Positions 17,055 to 27,700 of a stretch of 64,000 nt of DNA are shown one piece after another. Source of the DNA: Alphaproteobacteria bacterium (lineage in GTDB: Bacteria > Pseudomonadota > Gammaproteobacteria > Burkholderiales > Burkholderiaceae_C). The stretch lies in contig JASGCM010000008.1 of NCBI GenBank assembly GCA_030054175.1, positions 62,001-126,000 of the forward strand. Reading direction: 5' to 3'. The translations under genes and the position numbers were made by a program. Each line of letters opens with the position of its first letter. The stretch's first letter is position 1. The notes below the pieces were generated by a model. It was not told the origin of the DNA and made no database searches. It worked only from the letters and a program-made list of their open reading frames with translations.

Positions 17055-20000
17055 CACTGCTGCAGCAAGGCTACCTCGCCGAGCGCATCCGGCAACCACG
17101 CCAGGCCAGCGGCTACATCTTCCGTTCGTTCCGCTGCGAAGCCTTCGAGCCCGCGCGCTGGCAGCAGGCGCTGGATGCGCTGCTGGCCGACCACCCGATG
17201 CTGAGGGCCTATGTGAGCCCGCGCGGCACGCTGGAATGCCCCGACGCGGTGGCGGCCTACGAGATCCCGGGCGCCGACGCGTCGGACGTCGACGCGCAGA
17301 CCCGCACGATGCTGCAGGACTTCGTCAACGACCGCGGCTGGCCCGCCTTCCGCCTGCGCCTGCTGCGCCAGGCGGACGGTTCGGCACTGCTGCTCAGCCT
17401 GCTCGACATGGCCGCGTTCGATGCCCATTCGGCGTGGAGCTTCTACCGCGAGCTGATCGGCCGCGCGCAAGGTGCGGCGGGCACGCGTGAATCGAGCGGC
17501 TGGAAGCCCTTCTTGCTGCAACGCGGCGCCGCGCGAGGCAGTGAGGCCCACCGGCGCCACTGGGCCGCACGCTGGGCCGATCTTCCGGCAGGCCCGCGCC
17601 TGGCCGCCCCGCGAGCCGCTTCGGCCAGTGCGACCGACACCCACGCCACGACGCGCTGGACGCACACCTGGGCCGACATCGGGCCGCTGGACGCGTGGGC
17701 ATCGGCGCACGGCGTCAGTCTTGAAGCGCTGCTGCTCGCCGCCTATGCCCGCGCGCTGCCGAACGACAACCAGCCATTTGCGCTGGGTGTCGTGGACTAC
17801 GGCCTGCGCAAGTCGGGCGGTTCACCGCTGATCGGCTTTGGCGATGCCACGCGCTTCGCCTGGGCGACGGCGCCGGCCGATCGTTCGCCCGTCGCGCTGC
17901 TGGCCCTCGCCACCGCGTTCGATCGCGAGCTGGCGGCGGATCGCCAGTATGCCGACGCCGAGCCGTTCCACGCGCTGCGCGCTCATCTGGCATCAGGTCA
18001 CCCCGCCGTCGTGCCCTCGGCGGTGATGACGAACTGCCTCGACGTGCCGGCCCCCGCGTTCAGCGGTGTCACCGAAGTGGATGCGGCGTCGGACACGCCG
18101 GGCGTCGCGATCGACAACATGGTGCAACCCAGCGCCGGCGGCCTGGCCGTCAGCTGGATCGTGCGCCGCGAGCAGGTCGACCTGGCCGAAGCCCAGCGCT
18201 GCTTCGACCGCTATGTCCAGGCGATCCAGTCGCTGGTCGAGACCCCGTCGCTGGCCGAAGCGGCCGGCGAGAGGATAAGCGCCGACGAGCGCGCGAAGCG
18301 TCTCGCGCAACTGGCCCGCTGGAACGCCACGGACGTGCCCTACGACCGCACGGTGTGCCTGCACACGCTGTTCGAGCGCCGCGCCCGGGCCGAGCCGTTT
18401 GCCATCGCCGTGCTGAGCGACGACGAGGTGCTGACCTACGGCGAGCTCGATGCACGTACCAACCGGCTGGCCAACCACCTGCAGGATCTGGGTGTCGGCC
18501 GCGGCACGCTGGTGGCGATGATGCTGCCGCGCACCAACCACCTGGTCATCGCCGCGCTGGCGATCATCAAGTGCGGCGGCGCGTTCATCCCATTGAACAT
18601 CGACGACCCGCAAGACCGGCTGACGCGCGTGCTGGCGCAGGCCCAGGCGACCATCTTCGTCTCGACGCGCGAACACTACGGCCGCTTCGACGATCCGGCG
18701 CGCCGCGTGGTGCTGCTAGACGCAGAAGTCGAGCAGATCGCCCGCCGTGCTGACCAGTTCCAGCCGCGTGAGGCCGTCTCGTCGGACGACCGCGCCTACA
18801 TCATCTTCACCAGCGGTAGCACCGGCACACCCAAGGGCGTGATCGTTCGCCATCGGCCGGTGGTCAACCTGATCGAGTGGGCCGAGCGTACTTTCCACTT
18901 CAACGCGACCGATCGGGTGCTGTTCGTCAACCCGCTCAGCTTCGACCTGTCGATCTTCGACCTGTTCGGCATGCTGGCCTACGGTGCCAGCATCCGCATC
19001 GTCAGCGATGCGGACCGCACCAATGCGCTGGCGGTGGCGGGCTTCCTGAAGGACGAGCCGATCACCTTCTGGAACTCGGCACCAGCCTACCTGCAGATGG
19101 TGTTGCCGTTCCTCGAAGGCGGGGTCAACCGGGCCCGCGCGCAACTGGAGCGCATGCGAGTGGTCTTTCTCAGCGGCGACTGGATCCCGCTGACGATGCC
19201 CGATGCGATGAAGGCGGTGGCGCCCTCGGCCCAGGTCATCAGCCTGGGTGGCGCGACCGAAGCGGCGGTGTGGTCGAACTACTTTCCGGTCGGGGCTATC
19301 GACCCGGCCTGGCGCAGCATCCCGTACGGGCGCCCGATCCAGAATGCGCGCTACTACATCCTCGACGAGCAGCGCGAGCCGGTGGCCGTGGGCGAGGCAG
19401 GTAACATGTTCATCGGTGGCGAGTGCCTGAGCGACGGCTATATCAACGAGCCCGGGTTGACCGCGCAGAGCTTCGTCAGCGACCCGTTCCATGAGCGCGC
19501 CGGCGCGATCATGTACCGCACTGGCGACCGGGCGCGCTTCTTCGCCGACGGCAACATCGAGTTCCTCGGCCGCGTCGACCATCAGGTCAAGCTGCGCGGC
19601 TACCGCATCGAGCTCGGCGAGGTCGAGGCCGCGCTCGAGGCCGCCGGCCTGCCGCGCGCGGTGGCGGTGGTGCGCGACGACGAAGCCGGCCGGCGCCTCG
19701 TCGGCTTCGCCGCGGCGTCGGCCGCGGTGAAGCCGGGCGAGCTGGTCGACGAAGCCTGCTTGGCGTCAATCCGCGGCCGGCTGCCGGCCTACATGGTGCC
19801 CGCGCAGGTGATCGTGCTGCCAGCCTTGCCGATCACGCCGAACGGCAAGGTCGATCGCAAGCGCCTAACGCAAGAGCGCATGGCGGTGCTCGCCGCCACG
19901 ACGGCGGTGTCCGAGACCCCGGCACCTTTGACGGCGACCGCCGGCCCGATCGACACGCGACTGGCCGAGTGGCTGACGCGCGCGGTGACCGAGATCCTCG

Positions 20001-23000
20001 GGCCGGACCAGGCCGCTGTCGACCTGGACGACAACCTCGGTCAACTGGGCTTCAGCTCGCTGCACTACACGATGCTCGGCGCCAAGCTGGCCAACGAGCT
20101 GGGCGTGGCGATGAACCCGGCGCTGTTCTTCCGCTATGTCAGCGTGGCCGAGATCCGCGACCACCTGTTGCGCGAGCAGGCGGCAGCGCTGGCGGCGGCA
20201 TTGGCCGCGCCCCCCGCTGCGCCGTTGGCTGCGGTTGCCGCGCCTGCCGCCGCCGCAAGTGATCTGTCGGGCGCGTTGGAGCGCTGGCTGCGCGACGCGG
20301 TGAACGCCGTGCTCGGCGCGACCGAGACCCCCGTGCAGCTGGACGACAACCTCGGCCAGCTCGGCTTCAACTCGCTGCACTACACCTCGCTCGCCGCCCG
20401 CCTGGCCGACGAGCTGAGCATGGCGCTGAACCCGGCGCTGTTCTTCCGCTATGTCAGCGTGGCCGAGATCCGCGACTACCTGCTGCGCGAACATGCCAGC
20501 GCGCTGGTTTCGGCGCTGCTGCCGGCGGCCGCACCTGTGGCGCCGGGCCCCGCGGTGCCGGCTGGCGAGCCGGCCGCGATGCCCGGATCGCCGGCGGCCC
20601 CTGCGGGCGCCATCGCGATCATCGGCATGAGCGGCGTGTTGCCTCAGGCCGCCGACCTCGACGCCTTCTGGCGCAACCTGCTGGCCGGCGCCGACAACAG
20701 CAGCCTGATCCCGGCCGACCGCTGGGACTGGCGGGCGGTCGACGGCGACCCGCATGGCCCGGGCAACTTCACCAACGTGCACCGCGCGGCGTTCATGGAC
20801 GACGTGGCCGGCTTCGACGCCGCCTTCTTCTCGATCTCGCCCCGCGAAGCCGAGCTGATGGACCCGCGCCAGCGCCTGCTGCTGGAGGGTGTCTGGTCGT
20901 GCCTGGAAGACGCTGCGCTGCGGCCGGGCGACCTGCGCGGTGAGTCGGTCGGCCTGTTCGTCGGGGCCACGGGCGACGAATACGCCACGCTGTCGCTGCA
21001 GCCCGGGCGCGAGATCGACCGCTTCACGCTGTCTGGCGTGTCGCGCACGATCCTGGCCAACCGGGTCAGCTACCTGTTCGACTGGCATGGCCCGAGCGAA
21101 GTGGTCGACACCGCGTGCTCTAGCTCGCTGGTGGCCGTGCACAACGCGGTGCGGGCGCTACAGCACGGTGATTGCAAGCTGGCTATCGCCGGCGGCATCA
21201 ACGTGATGATCGACCCGGTGCCGCATGTCTGCCTGAACAAGATCGGCATGCTTGCCGCCGATGGCCGGTGCAAGACCTTCGATGCGCGGGCGGATGGCTA
21301 TGCCCGCGGCGAGGGCATCGGGTTGATCCTGCTGAAGCCGCTGGCCGATGCGCTGCGCGACGGCGACCCGATCCATGCGGTGATCCGCGGCAGCGCGGTC
21401 AACCATGGCGGCCGCGCCACGGCGCTGAGCGCGCCGAACCCGGCGGCACAGGTGCAGGTCATCCAGGCGGCGATCCGCGCGGCGGGTGTCGACAGCGGCC
21501 GCATCGGCTACATCGAAGCCCACGGTACCGGCACGGCGCTGGGTGACCCGATCGAGATCGAAGCGCTGAAAGAGGTTTTCACACACCTGCAAGGCGAGCG
21601 CGGTCACACGCGCGCCGAAACGGGATCAGTGGCGCTGTCGTCGGTCAAGCCGAACGTCGGCCATCTCGAATCGGCGGCAGGCATCGCCGGCTTGCTGAAG
21701 GCGATCCTGTGCGTTAAGCATGGCCAGTTGCCGGCGACGCTGCACCTGCAGCAGCTCAACCCGAATATCCACCTCGACGGCAGCCCGTTCTTCATCGTGC
21801 GCGAACGCCAGGACTGGCCGATGCCGCGCGGCGCTCACGGCGGGCAAGGGCCGCGGCTGGCGGGTGTCAGCTCGTTCGGCTTCGGCGGCGTGAACGCGCA
21901 CGTCGTGGTCGAGCAGCATGTCGCACCGGCACCGAACCCGGCGGCGCGTGGTGGCGACGCGTGGTGGATTCCGCTGTCGGCGCAGGGTGCTGCTGAACTT
22001 CGCAGGCTGTGCCTTCGTCTGTCTGATTACCTCCGCGGACAGTGGCGCGATGTCGCACTGGCCGATGTGGCGCAGACGCTTCAGTCCGGCCGAACCAGCC
22101 TGAAGGAGCGGGCACTGCTTCGCGTCGGCTCGCTGGATGAACTGATCGATGCGTTGACGGCGCTGGCCGAGGACCGGCCGACGCCGGCCCTGCGCTGGCG
22201 CGGCAGCGTCAAGGCGGCGCCAATGCGCGGGGTGACGCGGCGTGTGGCCGGCGAGCTGCTGCCCGGCGGTGACGACGTGGCCGAGCGCTGGAGGCAGCAC
22301 GGCGACGCAGCGTGGCCACGTAGCACCGCGAACGCTGCGGGTCGCCGCATCCACCTGCCGACCTACCCGTTCGCGCACACGCCGTACTGGTTGTCGCCCC
22401 TGGCGACCGAGGCCGCCTGGGCGCCGTCTGGCCTGTTGCCGGCCAGCGTGCCCGACGGCATCGCGTTGTCGCCGACGAACACCGTGCTGTCGGCCCACGT
22501 CGTGGCCGGCCGCCCGGTGCTGCCGGCGGCCGCCTACCTGGCGCTGGTGCGGCGTGCGGTCGGCGTGACGGACCAGCGCGTCATCACGCTGGCCGACGCG
22601 GTGTGGATGCAGCCGTTCTCGGCCACCGGGCCGCAGTTGCTTCGGCTGACGTCACGCATCAGCCGTCAGGAGCTGAAGCGCTTCACCTTCGCCAGCGGCG
22701 CGGGCGATGCGCCGGCGGAGCACTGCACGGTCGACGTGCTGGCGACCGGGCATTCGGTGATCGACGGCGAGCCGGTGCAGGTGTCGGCTTCGCTGCCGCA
22801 CCGGGCGACCCACGACGGCTGCTATGCCACCTTCGAGCGTGGCGGTGTGCAGTTGGCCCATCCCTATCGCAGCGTGCAGAGCCTGAGTTTCGACCAAGCG
22901 AGCGCAGTTGCGAGCCTTCGCATCGAAGCGGGCGACGCCGAGTCGTGTTGGCTGCTGGCATTGGACGGGGCGCTGCAGGCGATCGCGCTGCACCATCAGC

Positions 23001-24697
23001 TCTCGCGGCCCGATGGCACGCCGAGCCTGCCGTTCCACGTCAAGCGGGTGCACCTGCATGGGCATGTCGGCGGCGCCGGCGTCACCGAGCTGACCGTGAG
23101 GCTGGCGGTGCAGCAAGCGGCGGCCGGCCGCCCGACCCGCGTGGCGAAGTACGACACCGATCTGTTAGATGCGTCCGGGCGCCGCATCGGGCGCATCGAG
23201 TCGTGCGCAGGCAAGAGCCTCGGCACGACGGCGCCGCCGGCACGGCCACCGAAGGCCGTTGCCACCGAAGCGCAGGCGGCGCATCTTTACGTGCCCCACT
23301 GGGAGCCGGTGAATGCCGCACGGGCCCCGTTGCCAGTGCGCGGCATGCTGGTCAGCACCGGTTCGTCGTGGGCCACGCCGGCGGGCTGGCTGCGGGCGGA
23401 ACGTTCCGGCAGCGACCATGCCGCTCCGGCGCGCTCGCTGCGCATCGATGCCGGTGCCGAGGCCGACTGGTCGGCCGTGCTGGCCGACGATGCGGCGCCC
23501 GAGCTGATCGTGCTGGACTACATGACGTGGCCGGTGGCCGGCGGTGACGCGGCACACGAGGCGGTCTACGCGCCGTTCAACGAGGCCTTCGCACTGGCTC
23601 GCGCCGCGATGAAGCTGCGTACGCGCCGTCCCTTGTCGGTGGTTGCCGTCTACAGCGACCAGGCCGGTTCGCTGCTGATGCCGGCGGTGCAGGCGCTGGG
23701 TGCGTTCGGCCGCGCGGTGCGTAACGAGTCGCCAGCGCTGCGTTTCAGTGCGCTCGCGCTGGCCGCCGATCCGCGGCGGATCGATCTGGCGGCGATCGGC
23801 GCCACCATCGCCGCGTTGCCGGGCGACGCGCAGCGGGCGGTCAACTACCGCTGTACCGCGGACGGCCGGCTGCTGGCTGAACGACTGACGAAGGCAGCGG
23901 CCGACACGGCACCATCGGCGCGGCCGCTGGCGGTCGGCAGCGTCGTCGTGGTCAGTGGTGGCGCGGGGGGTATCGGTCGCCTGATGGCCAGCTTCCTGAC
24001 CGCGCGAGGCTGTCGCGTGGCGCTGCTCGGTCGCTCCGACCCTGCTGTCGTCGCGACCGAGCTGACAACGGCCGGCTTGGCCGACCCGCGGCGGTGCCGC
24101 TACCTGCAGGCCGATGTCACGCAACGCGACCAGGTCCACCACGCGCTCGACCAGGTGCGACGCGACTGGGGCCCGATCCAGGCGGTGTTCCACGCTGCCG
24201 GGGGGCGCGCTGACGGCATGCTGTTGCGAAAGGACAGCCAGACGGCGCGCACGGTGCTCGCGGCCAAGGTGCTCGGCGCCATCGTGCTCGACGAGGCCAC
24301 ACGCGGCGACCCGCTCGAACACTTCATTGCGTTCTCTTCGCTGGCGTCGTACCTGGGGCCGGTAGGCCAGGCCGACTATGCCTATGCGAACGCCTTCCTG
24401 AACGGGTTGGTGACGGCGCGCAACGAGTTGGTCCGCCAGGGGCTGCGCCGCGGCGCGAGCTGTTCGGTGGGCTGGCCGCTGTGGCGCGAGGGCGGCATGC
24501 GCATGAGCGATGCCGAGCGCGACTACATCGCGCAGCTGCACGGCATGACCGACATGGCCACCGACACGGCCATGCAGTGCTTGCTCGCCGTTTTGGGCGG
24601 GGCGCATGAGACCGTCGCGATCGCAGTGGGCGACAGCGAAAAGATCGACCGCTCGATGCTGGGCCGCGCTGCCGGTGACCTCATCTACGCGACATGA
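17051..24697 (+). CDS. Hybrid NRPS/PKS: Cy-A(Cys-like)-T-T-KS-DH-KR
   Basis: Cy motif DMAAFDAHS (17405-17431); A domain FTSGSTGTPKG; two carriers GFSSLHY and GFNSLHY; KS DTACSSSL/EAHGTGTALGDP/NVGHLESAAG; DH HVVAGRPVLP and DGALQ; KR SGGAGGIG ... YAYAN. Start ATG overlaps the upstream stop. Confidence 0.9.
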   Translation: MTLLQQGYLAERIRQPRQASGYIFRSFRCEAFEPARWQQALDALLADHPMLRAYVSPRGTLECPDAVAAYEIPGADASDVDAQTRTMLQDFVNDRGWPAFRLRLLRQADGSALLLSLLDMAAFDAHSAWSFYRELIGRAQGAAGTRESSGWKPFLLQRGAARGSEAHRRHWAARWADLPAGPRLAAPRAASASATDTHATTRWTHTWADIGPLDAWASAHGVSLEALLLAAYARALPNDNQPFALGVVDYGLRKSGGSPLIGFGDATRFAWATAPADRSPVALLALATAFDRELAADRQYADAEPFHALRAHLASGHPAVVPSAVMTNCLDVPAPAFSGVTEVDAASDTPGVAIDNMVQPSAGGLAVSWIVRREQVDLAEAQRCFDRYVQAIQSLVETPSLAEAAGERISADERAKRLAQLARWNATDVPYDRTVCLHTLFERRARAEPFAIAVLSDDEVLTYGELDARTNRLANHLQDLGVGRGTLVAMMLPRTNHLVIAALAIIKCGGAFIPLNIDDPQDRLTRVLAQAQATIFVSTREHYGRFDDPARRVVLLDAEVEQIARRADQFQPREAVSSDDRAYIIFTSGSTGTPKGVIVRHRPVVNLIEWAERTFHFNATDRVLFVNPLSFDLSIFDLFGMLAYGASIRIVSDADRTNALAVAGFLKDEPITFWNSAPAYLQMVLPFLEGGVNRARAQLERMRVVFLSGDWIPLTMPDAMKAVAPSAQVISLGGATEAAVWSNYFPVGAIDPAWRSIPYGRPIQNARYYILDEQREPVAVGEAGNMFIGGECLSDGYINEPGLTAQSFVSDPFHERAGAIMYRTGDRARFFADGNIEFLGRVDHQVKLRGYRIELGEVEAALEAAGLPRAVAVVRDDEAGRRLVGFAAASAAVKPGELVDEACLASIRGRLPAYMVPAQVIVLPALPITPNGKVDRKRLTQERMAVLAATTAVSETPAPLTATAGPIDTRLAEWLTRAVTEILGPDQAAVDLDDNLGQLGFSSLHYTMLGAKLANELGVAMNPALFFRYVSVAEIRDHLLREQAAALAAALAAPPAAPLAAVAAPAAAASDLSGALERWLRDAVNAVLGATETPVQLDDNLGQLGFNSLHYTSLAARLADELSMALNPALFFRYVSVAEIRDYLLREHASALVSALLPAAAPVAPGPAVPAGEPAAMPGSPAAPAGAIAIIGMSGVLPQAADLDAFWRNLLAGADNSSLIPADRWDWRAVDGDPHGPGNFTNVHRAAFMDDVAGFDAAFFSISPREAELMDPRQRLLLEGVWSCLEDAALRPGDLRGESVGLFVGATGDEYATLSLQPGREIDRFTLSGVSRTILANRVSYLFDWHGPSEVVDTACSSSLVAVHNAVRALQHGDCKLAIAGGINVMIDPVPHVCLNKIGMLAADGRCKTFDARADGYARGEGIGLILLKPLADALRDGDPIHAVIRGSAVNHGGRATALSAPNPAAQVQVIQAAIRAAGVDSGRIGYIEAHGTGTALGDPIEIEALKEVFTHLQGERGHTRAETGSVALSSVKPNVGHLESAAGIAGLLKAILCVKHGQLPATLHLQQLNPNIHLDGSPFFIVRERQDWPMPRGAHGGQGPRLAGVSSFGFGGVNAHVVVEQHVAPAPNPAARGGDAWWIPLSAQGAAELRRLCLRLSDYLRGQWRDVALADVAQTLQSGRTSLKERALLRVGSLDELIDALTALAEDRPTPALRWRGSVKAAPMRGVTRRVAGELLPGGDDVAERWRQHGDAAWPRSTANAAGRRIHLPTYPFAHTPYWLSPLATEAAWAPSGLLPASVPDGIALSPTNTVLSAHVVAGRPVLPAAAYLALVRRAVGVTDQRVITLADAVWMQPFSATGPQLLRLTSRISRQELKRFTFASGAGDAPAEHCTVDVLATGHSVIDGEPVQVSASLPHRATHDGCYATFERGGVQLAHPYRSVQSLSFDQASAVASLRIEAGDAESCWLLALDGALQAIALHHQLSRPDGTPSLPFHVKRVHLHGHVGGAGVTELTVRLAVQQAAAGRPTRVAKYDTDLLDASGRRIGRIESCAGKSLGTTAPPARPPKAVATEAQAAHLYVPHWEPVNAARAPLPVRGMLVSTGSSWATPAGWLRAERSGSDHAAPARSLRIDAGAEADWSAVLADDAAPELIVLDYMTWPVAGGDAAHEAVYAPFNEAFALARAAMKLRTRRPLSVVAVYSDQAGSLLMPAVQALGAFGRAVRNESPALRFSALALAADPRRIDLAAIGATIAALPGDAQRAVNYRCTADGRLLAERLTKAAADTAPSARPLAVGSVVVVSGGAGGIGRLMASFLTARGCRVALLGRSDPAVVATELTTAGLADPRRCRYLQADVTQRDQVHHALDQVRRDWGPIQAVFHAAGGRADGMLLRKDSQTARTVLAAKVLGAIVLDEATRGDPLEHFIAFSSLASYLGPVGQADYAYANAFLNGLVTARNELVRQGLRRGASCSVGWPLWREGGMRMSDAERDYIAQLHGMTDMATDTAMQCLLAVLGGAHETVAIAVGDSEKIDRSMLGRAAGDLIYAT

Positions 24698-24727
24698 ACC
24701 ACAAGCATTGACGAACAAGGAGAAGGC

Positions 24728-27700
24728 ATGTCCAACACTGAAACGAACGGTCGTGATGCGTGGCCGAAACGAGTGGAAGAGATCGTTCGACAGGCGATCA
24801 TGCAGGAGACCAAGCTGCCGGCCCATCAGCTGGCCAGCGACACCACCTTCGAAGAATACGGCATCGAGTCGGTGATGGTGGTGGCGATCACCCGGCGCCT
24901 GGAAGAGACCTTCGGTGAGCTCGCGAAGACACTGTTCTTCGAGTTCCAGACCATTCGCGAGTTGGCGGGCTTCCTGGCCCGCGAATACCCGCAGTCGGCT
25001 GCCGAGCCCGCACCGGTCGTGGTGAAGGCCGAGCCGATCGTGGCGATGGCAGCGCCTGCCACAGTCGCCGCGTCGACTGCCTCGGTGCCGGTGCAAGCCG
25101 CAGTGCCCGCGCCGGCTGTCGACGCCCAGGAGCTGGGCGCCGCCTTGCCTTGCACCTTCTTGCTGGCCGAGGAGCCGGCCACGGCGCCCAGCCCGCAGGA
25201 CGAGCCGATCGCGATCATCGGCATGAGTGGTCGCTTCCCGATGGCCGACAACCTGGACGAGTTCTGGGCCAACCTCGTGGCCGGCAAGAACTGCGTCTCC
25301 GAGGTGCCGGCTGAGCTGTGGGACTGGCGCGAGATCTGGACGACCGAGAAGGGCGTCGAAGGCAAGTCGTACACCCGCTGGGGCGGGTTCATGAACGACG
25401 TCGACAAGTTCGACCCGCTGTTTTTCAACATCTCGAACCTCGAGGCCCAGTCGCTGGACCCGCAAGAGCGCCTGTTCCTCGAGACGGTCTACCACACGAT
25501 CGAGGACGCCGGCTATGCACGCGAGCAGCTGGCCGGTCGCAAGGTGGGCGTCTATGCCGGCGCGATGTGGAGCCAGTACCAGCTCTACGGCGTCGACTCG
25601 GCGAACGCCGGCTCGTCGTACGCGTCGATCGCCAACCGGGTGTCGTACTGGTTCAACTTCACCGGCCCGAGCATCGGGCTGGACACGATGTGTTCGTCGT
25701 CGCTGACGACGGTGCACCTGGCGTGCGAAAGCCTGCGCCGCGGCGAGACCGAGCTGGCGATTGCCGGAGGCGTGAACGTCACCGTGCACCCAAACAAGTA
25801 CATGTTCCTCAGCAAGACCGGTTTCGCATCGACCGAAGGCCTGTGCCGCGCCTATGGCGAAGGCGGCGACGGTTATGTGCCGGGCGACGGTGTCGGTGCG
25901 CTGCTGCTCAAACCCTTGAGCGCGGCCCAGCGTGACGGCGATCGCATCCTGGCGCTGATCCGCGGCTCGGCGATCAACCATGGCGGCAAGTCGAACGCCT
26001 ACACGGTGCCCAACCCGAAACTGCAGGCCTCGCTGATCAGGGAGGCGCTCGACGCGGCCGGTGTCGACCCGCGCACCATCAGCTACATCGAAGGCCATGG
26101 CACCGGCACGGCGCTGGGCGACCCGATCGAGGTGCGTGCCCTGACGCAGGTCTTTGGTGAATCGTCCGACGAGGTCGGCTACTGCGCGCTCGGCTCGGTC
26201 AAGTCGAACGTCGGTCACCTCGAATCGGCCGCCGGCTTTGCCGGTATCGCCAAGGTGGTGCTGCAGATGCGGCACCGGCAGCTGGTGCCGTCGATCCACA
26301 CCGAGGTGCTGAACAAGAACATCGACTTCGACAAGACGCCGTTCGTCGTGCAGCGCACGCTGGCGCCGTGGCGCCAGCCGGTGATCAAGGACGAGCAGGG
26401 CGGCGAGGTTCGCGTGCCGCGGCGCGCGGGGGTCAGCTCGTTCGGCGCCGGTGGCGCGAACGGCCATGTCGTGCTCGAAGAATACGTCGAGGCGCCGACG
26501 CCCGCCGTCGCGGTGCCGGCGTCGTCGCAGCTGTTCGTCTTCTCGGCGAAGAACAACGAGCGCTTGCAGGCGGTGGTGCAGCGCTTCGTCGCCAGCGCGC
26601 TGTCCGATGCACCGGCGCGCGTGGCGACCGGACCGGCCGCCGAAGAGGTGCTGGTTGTCGTCGCCGGCGCGCTGGGCGTATCGGCCCGCCTGCTGGAGGC
26701 CGACGACGCGTGGGCCGATCTGTCGATCGACTTCTGGGCCGCCGAGCGGATCGCGCGGCGCGTCAACGAAGCCTTCGAGACGGGCTTGACCGCCGACGAC
26801 GTGCTGCGCGCCGGTACGGTGGGGCAGTTGTGCGCGCTGTGCGGTGGGGCTGGCGGCGCAACGGGCGCGAACGAGCCCGAGCGCTTTGCCAACCTGGCCT
26901 ACACGCTGCAAGTGGGCCGCGAGGCGCAGGCCAAGCGGCTCGCGGTCGAAGCCGACAACTTCGGCCAGCTGCTCGAGCGGCTCGAGCGTTTCCTGACCGG
27001 TGCGCAGGAGTTCGACGGCGTGGCGACCAGCCCCGCATCGAACCGCGACCGCGTGCAGGCCGACGGCGAGCAGGACCAGGAGTTCCTGCGCTCGCTGGCC
27101 CGCGGCCGCAAGTGGGCCAAGCTGGCGCGCCTGTGGTGCCATGGCGCCAGCTTGCCGTGGGCCGAATGCCATCGGGGGTGGCCGGTGCGTCGTGTCGACC
27201 TGCCGCTGTACCCGTTCGCCAAGGAACGCTGCTGGGTCAACACCGCCGCGACGGCGAAGCCGGTGGCCGCGGCCAGCGGCCTGGCGGCCCAGTTGAACGC
27301 CCTGCAGAGCCTGGACGGCACGCTGCGTTTCGATCTGCGTTGGGACGCCGCCGCCGCCGCCGCCGCTGGCGCTGCCGAGGCCCGCATCATGGGCTGGATC
27401 GGCGAGGCGGCGGACTTCGTCGGTGAGCGCGGCAGCGCGAACGACGTGCGCTGGCAGCGCGGCGCGACGCTCGACGCCGGTGCCGCCTTGACGCTCGAGA
27501 TTGCGCAGGGCCCGGCCGGCGCCGAAGCGCCTGCGGTTCGCCTGCTGGATGCGGCGGCCCAACCGCTGGCCGGCGCGGTGCTGCGCCAGCGCGACGAGAC
27601 CGGTAGCGAGGTGGTGGCCGCGACGACGGACCTGGCCGCGATCAAGGCCCGCTGCCCGCAGGCGCTTCCGGCGTTCCGCGCGGCGGGCGTGAGCATGGAC

